Source: Helicobacter sp. (GTDB lineage: Bacteria; Campylobacterota; Campylobacteria; Campylobacterales; Helicobacteraceae). From it: a DNA stretch of 25,429 nt. The DNA lies in assembly GCA_022766795.1 (NCBI GenBank), contig JALEPE010000033.1, forward strand, positions 1-25,429, read 5' to 3'. This document shows, piece after piece, positions 1-8,742 of the stretch (its first letter is position 1; every line of letters begins with the position of its first letter). A model generated the notes under the pieces. The model was not told the DNA's origin and made no database searches. It was given only the letters and a program-made list of their open reading frames with translations. The position numbers and the translations under genes were made by a program.

Positions 1-23
1 CAAGGATGCAATGCTAAGAATCC

Positions 24-584
24 TTATTTCAAGATTCTAGGCAGGGTAATGCCTTGCTGTTTTTGGTATTTACCCTTTTTATCCTTATAGCTCACTTCAC
101 AATCCCTATCTCCCTCTAAAAACAGCACTTGTGCAATTCCCTCATTGGCGTAAATTTTAGCAGGAAGTGGCGTAGTGTTGCTAATTTCAATCGTAATATG
201 CCCCTCAAACTCCGGCTCAAAAGGCGTAACATTGACGATGATTCCACATCGCGCATAAGTGCTTTTGCCCAAACAAATGGCTAAAATATTGCGCGGAATT
301 TTAAAATATTCAATCGTTCTTGCAAGTGCAAAAGAATTGGGTGGCACGATACACACATCGCCGACAAAATCCACAACATTGGCGGAATCAAAGTTTTTTG
401 GATCAACTACCATTGCATTAATGTTTGTAAAAATTTTAAACTCATTGCTGACGCGAATATCATAGCCATAGCTAGAGAGTCCATAGCTGACCACGCCTTG
501 CCCCACTTGATTTTCGCAAAAGGGTTCAATCATTGCGTGTTTTGTTGCCATTTCACGAATCCAAGTATCTTCTTTTAAGCCCAT
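24..584 (-). CDS. dcd: dCTP deaminase
   Basis: This 186-aa protein is a complete dCTP deaminase, which converts dCTP to dUTP for thymidylate synthesis in the cytoplasm. The length is normal for the family. Family motifs are visible: SYGLSSYGYDIRV near residues 33-45, the active-site block STYARCGIIVN with the following TPFEPEFEGHITIEI, and the nucleotide-contacting QVLFLEGD near the C-terminus. The ATG at 584 follows an AAGGA ribosome binding site, which supports this start. It is transcribed divergently from accB across a 117-bp A+T-rich gap. Linkage of dcd with accB and accC is known in Campylobacter and Helicobacter. Confidence 0.96.
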   Translation of the reverse strand: MGLKEDTWIREMATKHAMIEPFCENQVGQGVVSYGLSSYGYDIRVSNEFKIFTNINAMVVDPKNFDSANVVDFVGDVCIVPPNSFALARTIEYFKIPRNILAICLGKSTYARCGIIVNVTPFEPEFEGHITIEISNTTPLPAKIYANEGIAQVLFLEGDRDCEVSYKDKKGKYQKQQGITLPRILK

Positions 585-701
585 TTTGATTCCTTATTTA
601 GTTTTTTAATTAAATTATGATATTATAACAGATTAAACAAGCAAAAAACTTTGGAATCCCCAAAGAATGCTTCAAGAATTTATTTTTAAAAAGGCTTTAA
701 A
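585..701. promoter_or_regulatory. Divergent promoter region between dcd and accB
   Basis: This 117-bp A+T-rich gap separates two divergent genes, so both promoters should lie here. TATGAT and TATAAC sequences around 616-630 are plausible sigma70 -10 boxes on the plus strand. No clear -35 is visible, which is usual in Helicobacter. The exact start sites are not determined. Confidence 0.45.
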
Positions 702-1166
702 ATGAATTTTAAAGAGATAAAAGAGCTCATAGAAATCTTTGATGCGAGTAATTTGAATCGCTTAAGTATTTCACAAGAAAATTCAAAAATTAAACTTGAA
801 AAGGGTATTAGCAATGTGAGTGTGTCTGCTCCTGTTGTGCAAACAACACCAGCTCCAGCTCAAGTATCACAAAGCCTTCCTCAAGTCGCACCTGTCGCTT
901 CTGCTCCTGCTGCACCACTTTTGGCGGGTGAAACGATTAATTCTCCAATGGTTGGAACATTTTATCGTTGTCCAAGCCCCGATACTCCAGCGTATGTAAA
1001 TGTTGGTGATAAGGTAAAAAAGGGACAAACATTAGGAATCATTGAGGCAATGAAAATTATGAATGAAATTGAAGCAGAGTTTGATTGCAAGATTTTGGAG
1101 ATTATCCCTAATGACGCACAACCTGTGGAATACAATTCGCCCTTGTTTGTGGTGGAGAAAATCTAA
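702..1166 (+). CDS. accB: Biotin carboxyl carrier protein of acetyl-CoA carboxylase
   Basis: This 154-aa protein carries the biotin of acetyl-CoA carboxylase, the first step of fatty acid synthesis. The N-terminal 35 residues form the usual helical part. A proline/alanine-rich linker spans about residues 42-73. The biotinyl domain runs to the end, with the EAMKIM motif and biotinylated Lys118. The length is standard. The stop codon TAA overlaps the ATG of accC (TAATG), so the two subunits are translationally coupled. Confidence 0.97.
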   Translation: MNFKEIKELIEIFDASNLNRLSISQENSKIKLEKGISNVSVSAPVVQTTPAPAQVSQSLPQVAPVASAPAAPLLAGETINSPMVGTFYRCPSPDTPAYVNVGDKVKKGQTLGIIEAMKIMNEIEAEFDCKILEIIPNDAQPVEYNSPLFVVEKI

Positions 1167-2503
1167 TGCAAGAGAAAAAAGAGATTCAAACCATTTTGAT
1201 TGCTAATCGTGGTGAGATTGCGCTAAGAGCAATTCGCACGATTAAAGAAATGGGAAAAAAGGCGATTGCGGTTTATTCTACTGCAGATAAAGACGCGCAT
1301 TATTTGGATTTAGCAGACGCAAAGGTGTGCATTGGTGGGGATAAATCCAGTGAGAGCTATTTGAATATCCCTGCGATTATTTCTGCTGCGGAGTTGTTTA
1401 AAGCCGATGCGATTTTTCCGGGATATGGGTTTTTGAGTGAGAATCAAAATTTTGTGGAGATTTGTAAGCACCATAAAATAGAGTTTATAGGACCAAACCC
1501 TGATGTAATGGCTTTGATGAGCGATAAGAGCAAGGCGAAAGAAGTGATGAAAAATGCAGGTGTGCCTGTGATTCCGGGAAGTGATGGCGCAGTGGAATCC
1601 AAAGAGGAGGCACTAAAACTTGCAAAAGAAATCGGTTATCCTGTTATCTTAAAAGCCGCAGCAGGTGGGGGCGGACGCGGTATGCGTATCGTGGAAAAAG
1701 AAGAAAATATGTTTAACGCTTATCTTGCGGCGGAATCCGAAGCGATTAGCGCATTTGGTGATGGCACGATTTATATGGAAAAGTTTATTGATAAGCCAAA
1801 GCATATAGAAGTGCAGATTTTAGCCGATAAACACGGCAATGTTTTGCATATAGGAGAGAGGGATTGCTCCTTGCAAAGACGACATCAAAAACTTATTGAG
1901 GAATCCCCAGCACCCACATTGGAACCAAAAACGCGTGAGAAATTGTTGCAAACCGCAATCACCGCGACAAAGGCGATTCAATATGTGGGCGCGGGGACTT
2001 ATGAGTTTTTGCTAGATTCCAATCAAAACTTCTATTTTATGGAAATGAATACGCGTTTGCAAGTAGAACACCCTGTGAGTGAGCTTGTGAGTGGATTGGA
2101 TATTATTGAGTTGATGATTAAAATTGCGGAGGGCGAGGAGTTGCCTAAGCAGGATTCCGTGCAGTTTAAGGGCTGTGCAATGGAATGCAGAATCACTGCA
2201 GAAGATCCAGTGAAATTTTATCCATCAGCAGGTAAAATTACAAAGTGGATTGCACCGGGTGGGAACAATGTGCGCTTGGATAGCCACGCGTATGCGGGGT
2301 ATGTCGTGCCAATGTTTTATGATTCTATGATTGGCAAACTCATTGTGTGGGGTAGGAATCGCAAAGAAGCGATTGCGAGAATGTCGCGCGCTTTAGATGA
2401 GTTTTGTGTGGAGGGAATTAAAACCACGATTGCATTTCATCAAGAAATGATGAAAAATGACGATTTTAAGAGAGGAGTGATTCATACGAAATATTTAGAG
2501 TAA
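1166..2503 (+). CDS. accC: Biotin carboxylase subunit of acetyl-CoA carboxylase
   Basis: This 445-aa ATP-grasp enzyme carboxylates the biotin carried by AccB, using ATP and bicarbonate. The N-terminal biotin-carboxylase domain begins with LIANRGEIA near residue 11. The glycine-rich ATP loop GGGGRGMR is at residues 167-174. The catalytic segment EMNTRLQVEHPVSE is at residues 293-306. The C-terminal domain is complete and the length is normal. The start overlaps the accB stop by one base, so the pair forms one operon. Confidence 0.98.
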   Translation: MQEKKEIQTILIANRGEIALRAIRTIKEMGKKAIAVYSTADKDAHYLDLADAKVCIGGDKSSESYLNIPAIISAAELFKADAIFPGYGFLSENQNFVEICKHHKIEFIGPNPDVMALMSDKSKAKEVMKNAGVPVIPGSDGAVESKEEALKLAKEIGYPVILKAAAGGGGRGMRIVEKEENMFNAYLAAESEAISAFGDGTIYMEKFIDKPKHIEVQILADKHGNVLHIGERDCSLQRRHQKLIEESPAPTLEPKTREKLLQTAITATKAIQYVGAGTYEFLLDSNQNFYFMEMNTRLQVEHPVSELVSGLDIIELMIKIAEGEELPKQDSVQFKGCAMECRITAEDPVKFYPSAGKITKWIAPGGNNVRLDSHAYAGYVVPMFYDSMIGKLIVWGRNRKEAIARMSRALDEFCVEGIKTTIAFHQEMMKNDDFKRGVIHTKYLE

Positions 2504-2537
2504 AAAATGGCAAGTGATTCGGCTAAGAAATAAAAGG

Positions 2538-2554
2538 TGGAACAGAAAATGCTT
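2538..2554 (+). promoter_or_regulatory. Sigma54 (RpoN) promoter for flaC
   Basis: The sequence TGGAAC, then 7 bases, then GCTT places the invariant GG and GC 12 bases apart, which is the sigma54 spacing. GGAAC-N-TGCTT is the form usual for RpoN flagellar promoters of Campylobacter and Helicobacter. It lies about 50 bases upstream of the flaC start. Confidence 0.8.
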
Positions 2555-2603
2555 GTAGTTTTGAAAAATTGCAAGGAAGCAAATAACATTTAAGGAGATT
2601 AAG

Positions 2604-3359
2604 ATGAAAATCGGTAATACACAAAGTGCGAATGAAAGCTTGATTAGTTTAAATAAGGCAAAAGAGGACGAAAAGAGTGCGTTAAAAAAGATTTCTTCCC
2701 AGCGTCCATTGGAGGCAACAGATGGTGCGAGTTTGGCTCTAGCAAATGCGCTTTTGGCACAGGCAAACTCAATGTCTCAAGGAATCCGCAATGCAAATGA
2801 CGCGTTAGGTGTTATGCAAATTGCAGACGCGACACTTTCTAATATTACAGATTCCGCAATTCGTATGAATGAACTTTCTGTAGCTTTGGGGAATCCTGCG
2901 TTAAACAATGAGCAAAGAGCAATGATTGAAAGTGAGGCGAATGCGCTAACACAAGCAATGAGTGATGCGACAAATCAAGCGGTTTTCAATGGCAAAAATG
3001 TCTTTAGTGGGCAAATGAGCTTTGTTACAGGCAATGGAACAGAGAGTATCAATATGCAAGCTCCTAATGTTTCAGGCTTAAGTGTGAATAATCAGCAAAG
3101 TATTTTGAATTTCATCAATAATGTAAATATGAGTCGCGCGGATATTGGTTCTGCAATGAATGGAATCCAATCAGGCGTCAATGCGAGTATGAACACGGTC
3201 GTAAATCTCAAAGCCGCAGAGGGTGGGCTAATGAAAGATGATTTGGCTGAAAATTACAATCAATTAAATAATGCAAAAATTAGAGAAAACGCTTCTCTTT
3301 ATGCTGCTTCTTTTAACACACAATATCTACAAAGTCGCTTAGACGCATTGCTTGGTTAA
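2604..3359 (+). CDS. flaC: FlaC-type short flagellin
   Basis: This 251-aa flagellin-like protein keeps only the conserved helical ends (D0/D1). Residues 1-125 match the N-terminal flagellin domain, including GVMQIADATLSNITDSA and NELSV. Residues 165-251 match the C-terminal domain, ending in QSRLDALLG. The variable central domains of filament flagellins are absent. The length and the NGKNVF and SFVTGNGTE segments fit Campylobacter FlaC (about 249 aa). FlaC is known to be secreted through the flagellar apparatus rather than forming the filament. A strong ribosome binding site (AAGGAG) precedes the ATG. The sigma54 promoter upstream places it in the middle flagellar gene class. A hairpin follows the gene. 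Confidence 0.85.
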   Translation: MKIGNTQSANESLISLNKAKEDEKSALKKISSQRPLEATDGASLALANALLAQANSMSQGIRNANDALGVMQIADATLSNITDSAIRMNELSVALGNPALNNEQRAMIESEANALTQAMSDATNQAVFNGKNVFSGQMSFVTGNGTESINMQAPNVSGLSVNNQQSILNFINNVNMSRADIGSAMNGIQSGVNASMNTVVNLKAAEGGLMKDDLAENYNQLNNAKIRENASLYAASFNTQYLQSRLDALLG

Positions 3360-3377
3360 GCAAACTAAACCACCTTT

Positions 3378-3404
3378 CTAGGGTAGCAAATGCTACTCTA
3401 GTTT
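3378..3404 (+). terminator. Probable Rho-independent terminator of flaC
   Basis: CTAGGGTAG and CTACTCTAG pair across a short loop with one G-U pair, forming a 9-bp stem followed by GTTT. It lies 19 bases after the flaC stop. The T-tail is short, so termination strength is uncertain. Confidence 0.6.
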
Positions 3405-3522
3405 AAAATCTCAAGAGTAAAAACTTGCAAATTTTTGTGGTGACAAGAAGCTAACCACTCCGTTATTACAAACGCAATGAAGCAATCCATAATGTAAATT
3501 TGTCTTTAAAGCATATTTTTGC

Positions 3523-3587
3523 CATTACAAGGCAACGCCGAAGCGCACAATCCGTAAGGATTTTGCCCATACTTGCAAATCCATAAT
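3523..3587. repeat. 65-bp flanking direct repeat, left copy
   Basis: This 65-bp sequence recurs in the same orientation at 8909-8973 with 4 mismatches. Each copy contains a small hairpin (AATCC, 4-base loop, GGATT). The two copies enclose exactly the WYL / membrane protein / dynamin / nuclease operon. They could be recombination sites, or two members of a dispersed repeat family: the 3' end (GCAAATCYATAAT) resembles a motif found next to other repeats in this window. Confidence 0.85.
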
Positions 3588-3601
3588 CTTATATCTCGCT
3601 T

Positions 3602-4441
3602 TTAAGATTTCATTGCAAAAATTTGCTTTAAATATTTCTCTAAATTTTCACGCAATTTATCTTGCAAACTTTGTGGGCTTAGGATTTGGATATAAGGAAT
3701 CCATTGTTGCACGAGATGTAAAATCTCATCATCATAGGCAAATTTTGTAGAAAGCGTCAGGCTTTCGTCGGACTTTTCTAGGATTGTGTAATTGCTCAAG
3801 ATTGGTTTTCGGAAAAAATACGCAAAAGCTTCGGAGTTGATTTGCAAAATTGCTTCCGATTCCTTTTTGGCAAACCAAAGATTCCTATTTTGCTTGATTT
3901 GCTCTAGCAACTTTTGGCTGGGTTGGAATCCCTCATCACTTGTCGCAAGATTAGAAATTTTGCTTAATGTGAAGTTTTTTAACTGATGATTTTCCTCTGC
4001 TAAAAGATACCAAACCCCATAATTATTGACAAGCTTATAAGGCTTTGCATTGCGAGGTTTTTGCGCATAGTCAAAGGTTAGAATCTTATGATTTTTAACC
4101 GCTAGAGAGAGGGTGTTAAAGAGTTGTGCGTTTGTCCAATGCTCATACCCTTGATTTTTTACCAAATAAATGGGGTCTTTTAAAGCAGTTTTTAAAAAGT
4201 TGCAATCTATGCTTGGAAAAAGATTTTCAATGCCACTTAAAGCTACAAAATCTTGCAGGTTTTTAAGGTTTAGTTTGCCTAGAGAGTTTGGCTCTAGGCG
4301 ATAGAGGTTACCCTCTTTGAGCAACAGGGATTCAAAATGTTTTAAATCCCTTTGAATCGTGCGCACGCTGACATTAAATTCCTCCGCTAACTCCCTAGCG
4401 CAGAGTGCTTCTCCATTGTTTAGCTTTAGCAAAATCTGCAC
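3602..4441 (-). CDS. WYL-domain transcriptional regulator, start codon uncertain
   Basis: This is a helix-turn-helix/WYL regulator. Residues 12-41 (ARELAEEFNVSVRTIQRDL) form the winged HTH. A WYL domain follows at about residues 105-155, with the family's GVWYLLAE strand and a C-terminal extension. WYL regulators are known to bind ligands and often control phage-defence genes. The start is odd. GTG at 4441 cuts into the first HTH helix, and the family's usual N-terminus (xSDTLATRL) is encoded just upstream in frame, after the TAA at 4484-4486. The only candidate there is an AUA codon at 4480-4478, and no ribosome binding site is visible. Translation may be coupled to the 87-aa gene ahead of it. 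It is the last gene of the four-gene operon. Confidence 0.82.
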   Translation of the reverse strand: MQILLKLNNGEALCARELAEEFNVSVRTIQRDLKHFESLLLKEGNLYRLEPNSLGKLNLKNLQDFVALSGIENLFPSIDCNFLKTALKDPIYLVKNQGYEHWTNAQLFNTLSLAVKNHKILTFDYAQKPRNAKPYKLVNNYGVWYLLAEENHQLKNFTLSKISNLATSDEGFQPSQKLLEQIKQNRNLWFAKKESEAILQINSEAFAYFFRKPILSNYTILEKSDESLTLSTKFAYDDEILHLVQQWIPYIQILSPQSLQDKLRENLEKYLKQIFAMKS

Positions 4442-4483
4442 AAGGCGCGTGGCGAGCGTATCGCTTTTGGTCGGATTTATTGC

Positions 4484-4747
4484 TTAAGACTTTGGTTTGT
4501 TTTTTAGCGCGTCTTTTACCATTTTATCCAAATCGGGAAAATCGCGTAATGTGCGAGTATTTAGCATATTTTCTAATGCCTCCCAATTTTTTGCGTGGGT
4601 AAAGTTTTCTATATTTGTCTTGCTTCTATTGTAGCGCATTTGGTCGTCTTTGCTTAATCCCGTATTTGATGAATTTTTTAACAGATACGCAACTGCTCCT
4701 CCGACTGTAATAATGGCTAAAACTCCGATGACTGCTAATGTATCCAT
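4484..4747 (-). CDS. Small single-span membrane protein of unknown function
   Basis: This 87-aa protein has an N-terminal transmembrane helix at about residues 5-23 (LAVIGVLAIITVGGAVAYL). A charged cytoplasmic-type tail of about 60 residues follows. No family is recognised. The start has a good ribosome binding site (AAAGGAGA). It lies 37 bases after the dynamin-like gene on the same strand. Its TAA stop is in the same frame as the WYL regulator that follows. Position between a dynamin-like GTPase and a regulator suggests a membrane partner, but that is inference. Confidence 0.75.
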   Translation of the reverse strand: MDTLAVIGVLAIITVGGAVAYLLKNSSNTGLSKDDQMRYNRSKTNIENFTHAKNWEALENMLNTRTLRDFPDLDKMVKDALKNKPKS

Positions 4748-4784
4748 TTGTTCTCCTTTCTTTAGAATTTGGGTTAAATGAGAT

Positions 4785-7016
4785 TTAAAATCCCATTTTT
4801 TCTTGCGTGTTTGTTAGTGCCTTTTGCTGTCTTTGGGATTTTTCAAGATTGTTCTGTGTGTCTTGGAGCTGCTCCCCTAGCTTGTTTATTTCTTGGGTTT
4901 TGCTCTCTACAATCTCCCCAATCGTCTTTTGCAGTGTCTTGCCCCCAAAGGCAGAAATGGCGTCTTGGTGTCGCTTGATTTCTGCGCCTTTAAACTCTGC
5001 CGTTCTGCTTATGAATGTGCTTGCGATTGCTTGTTGCAGTTCTTTTGGATTGATTGTAAGTGTGTGTTTTTCGGCTTCAGTTTTCACCGTTTTTGTGCTA
5101 AACCAACTAAATGGATTCCACCAATTCGCATCGCTCACTTCTTCGTATCGCGCCTCTTTAAAGGTATAGCGTAAGGTGCTTTTAGGAATACTTGTAGAGA
5201 GATTTAAGGCTTCCGAATAATCTATGGCAATGGGTTGCATTTGCTCTTTGAACTCTATTTGTAATGCTTGGTTTAAGTGTTTTTCTATTGCGCTTTTGAA
5301 GCCTTGTAGGCTCTCGTTGCATTGGGCATTTAGGCTTGCATAGTGGCATTTTATCTCGGATTGAATGTCTAGGAAGTTGTTCTTGCAATTTTCAATCAGA
5401 GAACTAATGTATTCGTTTGTTTTGGAATGGATAGAATCTGCCTGATTCTTATATTCGAGACTAAGAGCTCTTGGTTCTAAGTATTCCTTCTTAGTTTTTT
5501 GCGTTTCTACTGCACAGAAACTAAAAATGAAGTTAGTAGATGAATTTTTATTTTTGGCAGATGAATTTTTATTTTCTGAATTCCCTAGTTCTTTCAAAAT
5601 ACTTTCTACTTGTTTTGCTGGATTTTTGTTTCCATCCACAAACTCGTGCATAAAGATTACCGCTTTTAGCACGATTTCCTCTACCTTGTTTGTAAATTCC
5701 TGCTCTATCCATTTATTTATCGTGGATTCTACCTGTTTCTTTGCTTTATCCTTGCTTTTAGCGATGTTTTCTTGTGTTCTCTCTTGGAGTGGGGGTAGCT
5801 CCTTTAGTAGAAACTCTTTTGCCTTTTTTATATTTTCCTCTGCTTCCCCTTTTGGCTTTTGGAAGTTTTGAATGCTTGTTTCTATTGTATTTCTTTCCCC
5901 TCTTAGAATCTCTTGTAGCTCCTTGGAATTTTTTTTTAAAATCTTGCCCACGACTTGTTGGTTAATGTAGGCATTTATCGCTTTTTCTAGCTTTTCAAAG
6001 CCTGTGTAGTTGATGCACTCTTGCTCCCATTTTTCATCAAATATTCTTTTAAATTTCTTTTGAAAAGTCTCTAGAGTGTCTTCTTCATCGCCTGTGAGCG
6101 GTTGTCCGCCATTCTCCATTCTACGTAAGAGTTCATAATAAGAGGAGAGTGCAAAGATTTGCGGATTTTGGATTCCGTGATTCTCTGCTGCTTTTTGTAA
6201 TTTCTCAATAGCTTCTGCTTCGTGTCTGCCCCAATATTTCTTTGTTAGCTCCTTTTCGCTTTCGCGGGAATAATCCTTGTTATTTTTCATTAATTTTTCA
6301 TTATCCCCAAACGCCATATCTACTTTATTAAGCAAGAAAAAGACTTCAAAGTTTTTATCCTTTTCTTTGCGTTCTTCTATCGTATGCCATAGTCCTTGTT
6401 CATCGCTTTCAAGATTCGCGTCTAATTGCCCATAGTCAAAGACAAAGAGTGCCATATCTACATCGTTTAATGCGGTTTTTGTCTGCCTTTTGTGTTTGTC
6501 TTGAAAGTTTCCTGTATTGTTTGGTCCGGGCGTGTCAATGAAAAGAATCTCTATGTTTTCTTGTTTGGATTCTTGCTTGTTTTGGATGTGCAAAAAGGGA
6601 TAGGTAAGCGTGATTTTCTCTACTCCTTTGTGTTGATCCTCGCATTTGGAATCTTTTTGCGCGTATTGCTTGAGTTCTATAAAATCCTTTTCCTCTAGTG
6701 TAATGGGGGATTTATTCTCAAAAAATACCTCCGCCTTTTTTGGAATGTCTGGCATAGAAGTGATTTCTACAATGCAATCGGAAGTGGCTTCATTAAAGCT
6801 TGGGAGAATCTCTCTCCCAAAGAGTGCGTTAATAAGCGTGGATTTTCCTGCGCTCATATTGGCAACGATTGTGATTTTGTAGGTTTGTTTGCTTTTAAGC
6901 TTTTCTTTGAGTTCTTGTAGGGTATTTTCCCTCAAGGCGTTTGGATATTCTTTAAAATATTCCTCTAATGCCTCAATCCTGTTAAACAAATCCTTTATTG
7001 TGCGTGGCTCTGTCAT
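4785..7016 (-). CDS. Dynamin-like GTPase
   Basis: This 743-aa protein is a bacterial dynamin-family GTPase, expected to act at the inner face of the membrane. The P-loop is at residues 52-60 (ANMSAGKST, with the usual first Gly replaced by Ala), switch I Thr is in EATSD (about 78), DTPG is at 161-164, and NKVD at 230-233. Long helical and coiled-coil stretches follow. A tryptophan-rich patch (NWWNPFSWF) near residue 620 could be a membrane-inserting paddle, and a coiled coil ends the protein. The ATG overlaps the stop of the upstream nuclease-like gene (ATGA), so the two are translationally coupled. A run of nine A's lies in the coding strand at 5929-5937, in frame here. Membrane remodelling or surveillance during phage infection is a possible role, inferred from the family and its partners. 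Confidence 0.88.
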   Translation of the reverse strand: MTEPRTIKDLFNRIEALEEYFKEYPNALRENTLQELKEKLKSKQTYKITIVANMSAGKSTLINALFGREILPSFNEATSDCIVEITSMPDIPKKAEVFFENKSPITLEEKDFIELKQYAQKDSKCEDQHKGVEKITLTYPFLHIQNKQESKQENIEILFIDTPGPNNTGNFQDKHKRQTKTALNDVDMALFVFDYGQLDANLESDEQGLWHTIEERKEKDKNFEVFFLLNKVDMAFGDNEKLMKNNKDYSRESEKELTKKYWGRHEAEAIEKLQKAAENHGIQNPQIFALSSYYELLRRMENGGQPLTGDEEDTLETFQKKFKRIFDEKWEQECINYTGFEKLEKAINAYINQQVVGKILKKNSKELQEILRGERNTIETSIQNFQKPKGEAEENIKKAKEFLLKELPPLQERTQENIAKSKDKAKKQVESTINKWIEQEFTNKVEEIVLKAVIFMHEFVDGNKNPAKQVESILKELGNSENKNSSAKNKNSSTNFIFSFCAVETQKTKKEYLEPRALSLEYKNQADSIHSKTNEYISSLIENCKNNFLDIQSEIKCHYASLNAQCNESLQGFKSAIEKHLNQALQIEFKEQMQPIAIDYSEALNLSTSIPKSTLRYTFKEARYEEVSDANWWNPFSWFSTKTVKTEAEKHTLTINPKELQQAIASTFISRTAEFKGAEIKRHQDAISAFGGKTLQKTIGEIVESKTQEINKLGEQLQDTQNNLEKSQRQQKALTNTQEKMGF

Positions 7017-8742
7017 TTTGTCTCCTTTTGGTTTAATGTGGATTGTGTTTGTTTGTATTGTGTAAGGACTTCTTCCTTGCTTTTGTTGTAAGTATCGGCA
7101 ACTTGTTGCTGGAAGCTACCCTCTGGGTTTTCCAAGTTAATGGGTGGAATCTTGTTGATTTTGTAAGAATCTTTGCCATTGACTTCGCTGACTTGTATTG
7201 TTTCGTCTTTGGATTCTATTTTTTGAATAGAGATTGTAAGTGTGGAATCCTTTTCATCTACGCGAAAAAGCCTTGCTCTGTAATCATCGTTTTGGATTTT
7301 TTCTTTGATTTGCTTGTAATGCGGATTATCAGGATTTTTTTGTATGAGGTCATCTAGCTTTTTTAAAAGCCATTCTTTACTCATTTGTGTGCCGCTTTGT
7401 GTTTCGCCAAGCTGTGAAGTGCCATATTTGCTCTCCACCACCATTACTTGCGTGATATTGCCCTCTTTATCAAACTTGACATACAAACCATCAATCCCAT
7501 TGCGCCCGACTTCTCCCTCTAACTTTTTCCAGCCATTTTTAAGAAAATATGCGTCCATTAAGTTTTCGGCAATATCGCCTTTTAGTTTGTTGATTTGCGC
7601 TTCGTTTATTTTAGGGAATTGTCTTTTTATTTCCTCTGTTAATGTGTCGGTTCTGCCATCGTGGAAGTAGTATTTGCCATCAAATTCTGGTATTCTGTAA
7701 TCTTTATCTTGTAAAACTTCTTGTAATCTCCCCCAATTATTTTGTGAAATCTCTGTTTCCTTGTTAGGAGGCATTTTAAAGCAATCTTTATTTAACGCCT
7801 TTGACAATTCGTCCCAATTATTTTGTGGTGGAATTTTGGTTTCTATTCTAGGAGGTATTTTATAGTAACCTTCATCTAACGCCATAGCCCCTATTTTGAG
7901 AATTTTAGGTAGCATTGCTTGCTTGGAAGTTCCCTCACTTTCTGAATAGGAGTAGCTCTCTCCTTGTGTGAAACTTTCTCCTTGCGTGTAGCTTTCACTC
8001 GTCGTTTCACTAAGAGCAAGGGAGCGATTCTGACTATAATTCAAACTCACCTTAGCGATTTTATGCACCTCATTGCCTAACTCTTGGAGATTTGCAATGA
8101 TTTCTTGAAGGATTGGCAAGGGGTAGGATTCTGCTACGATTAAAATGCGGAATCGTTTGCCCTGCATTGGAAAGAGGATTTTTTCTAAAGATTGTTTATA
8201 GGATTTATCCGAATCGCGTTTAAGCGCGGGAAGTCCTAGCATTGCTTTGGAGTATTTTAGCTCCTTTGTGAGTGGGCTTTCTTTGCAGGGTTTGCATTCA
8301 GAACCACCATAGATTCCACAAAATGTTTGGCTTAAAAACTCCGCATTGGAGTTTTTTGTATCGTTTGGATTCTTTGAAGTTCCAAAATGAAGGCTTATGC
8401 CATTTTCATCGCTTTCTAACATATAGACAAATTTACCAGATTTTGACGCCATTGCGCTAAGGAGTTGTTGGAAGTCTAGCAAGTTTATGTCGCTTGCGTC
8501 CTTTTCTCTATCATAAGCAATGTGTGAAATGCGGACAAACTCTATTGTTTCATCATTTTCTTGCCGCAGCGTATTCTCTAGCGCAAAATATTCATAATTT
8601 CTGCGCTCTAAAAAGGAGGAAATGGAAGTGTCAAAGCTTTTGAAAAAACTAGGGAATTGTTGGTTAAGATTTTCTAGCTGGGCTATTTCTGCGGGGGGGG
8701 GGGGATTTTTGTAGCTTTATTGCGCAATTCTCTATCAGACAT
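7013..8742 (-). CDS. Phase-variable protein with C-terminal PD-(D/E)XK nuclease-like domain (OFF in this copy)
   Basis: The gene starts at ATG 8742 behind AAGGAG and runs into a 12-C tract (coding strand) at codons 13-17. With 12 C's the frame hits TAG three codons after the tract. With 13 (or 10) C's it reads through to 7013, and 13 gives 576 aa. All frame bases between the tract and the long open frame beginning at 8482 were checked and are open. Positions below use the 576-aa form. The C-terminal domain has a conserved-looking Glu (GDIAENL, about 393), Asp418 (GRNGIDG) and ESK at 437-439, the layout of a PD-(D/E)XK nuclease. The following YGTSQLGETQSG block resembles nuclease domains of polymorphic toxins. 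The middle has a Ser/Glu-rich stretch (about 246-272) and two copies of a unit with PP...NNW (about 295-345). The N-terminal part weakly recalls the leading module of HerA-like ATPases. There is no signal peptide, so it is probably cytoplasmic. It is the first gene of the operon and overlaps the dynamin gene. Confidence 0.8.
8693..8704 (-). repeat. C12 phase-variation tract in the nuclease-like gene
   Basis: Twelve G's on the plus strand read as twelve C's in the gene, a proline-coding run near the N-terminus. Slippage by one base would switch translation on or off. The current length is OFF; 13 or 10 would be ON. Confidence 0.92.

Noticed and set aside
2504..2530. Tiny open frame directly after accC
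   Set aside because: Only eight codons, with no ribosome binding site; it lies just upstream of the sigma54 promoter of flaC.
4778..5174. Plus-strand open frames with hydrophobic stretches that look like membrane proteins
   Set aside because: They are antisense to the dynamin-like gene; A+T-rich coiled-coil genes give hydrophobic shadows on the opposite strand.
5929..5937. Nine-A run inside the dynamin-like gene as a phase-variation tract
   Set aside because: It encodes ordinary Lys-Lys-Asn in frame. Runs of this length are common in this A+T-rich DNA, so switching is not supported.
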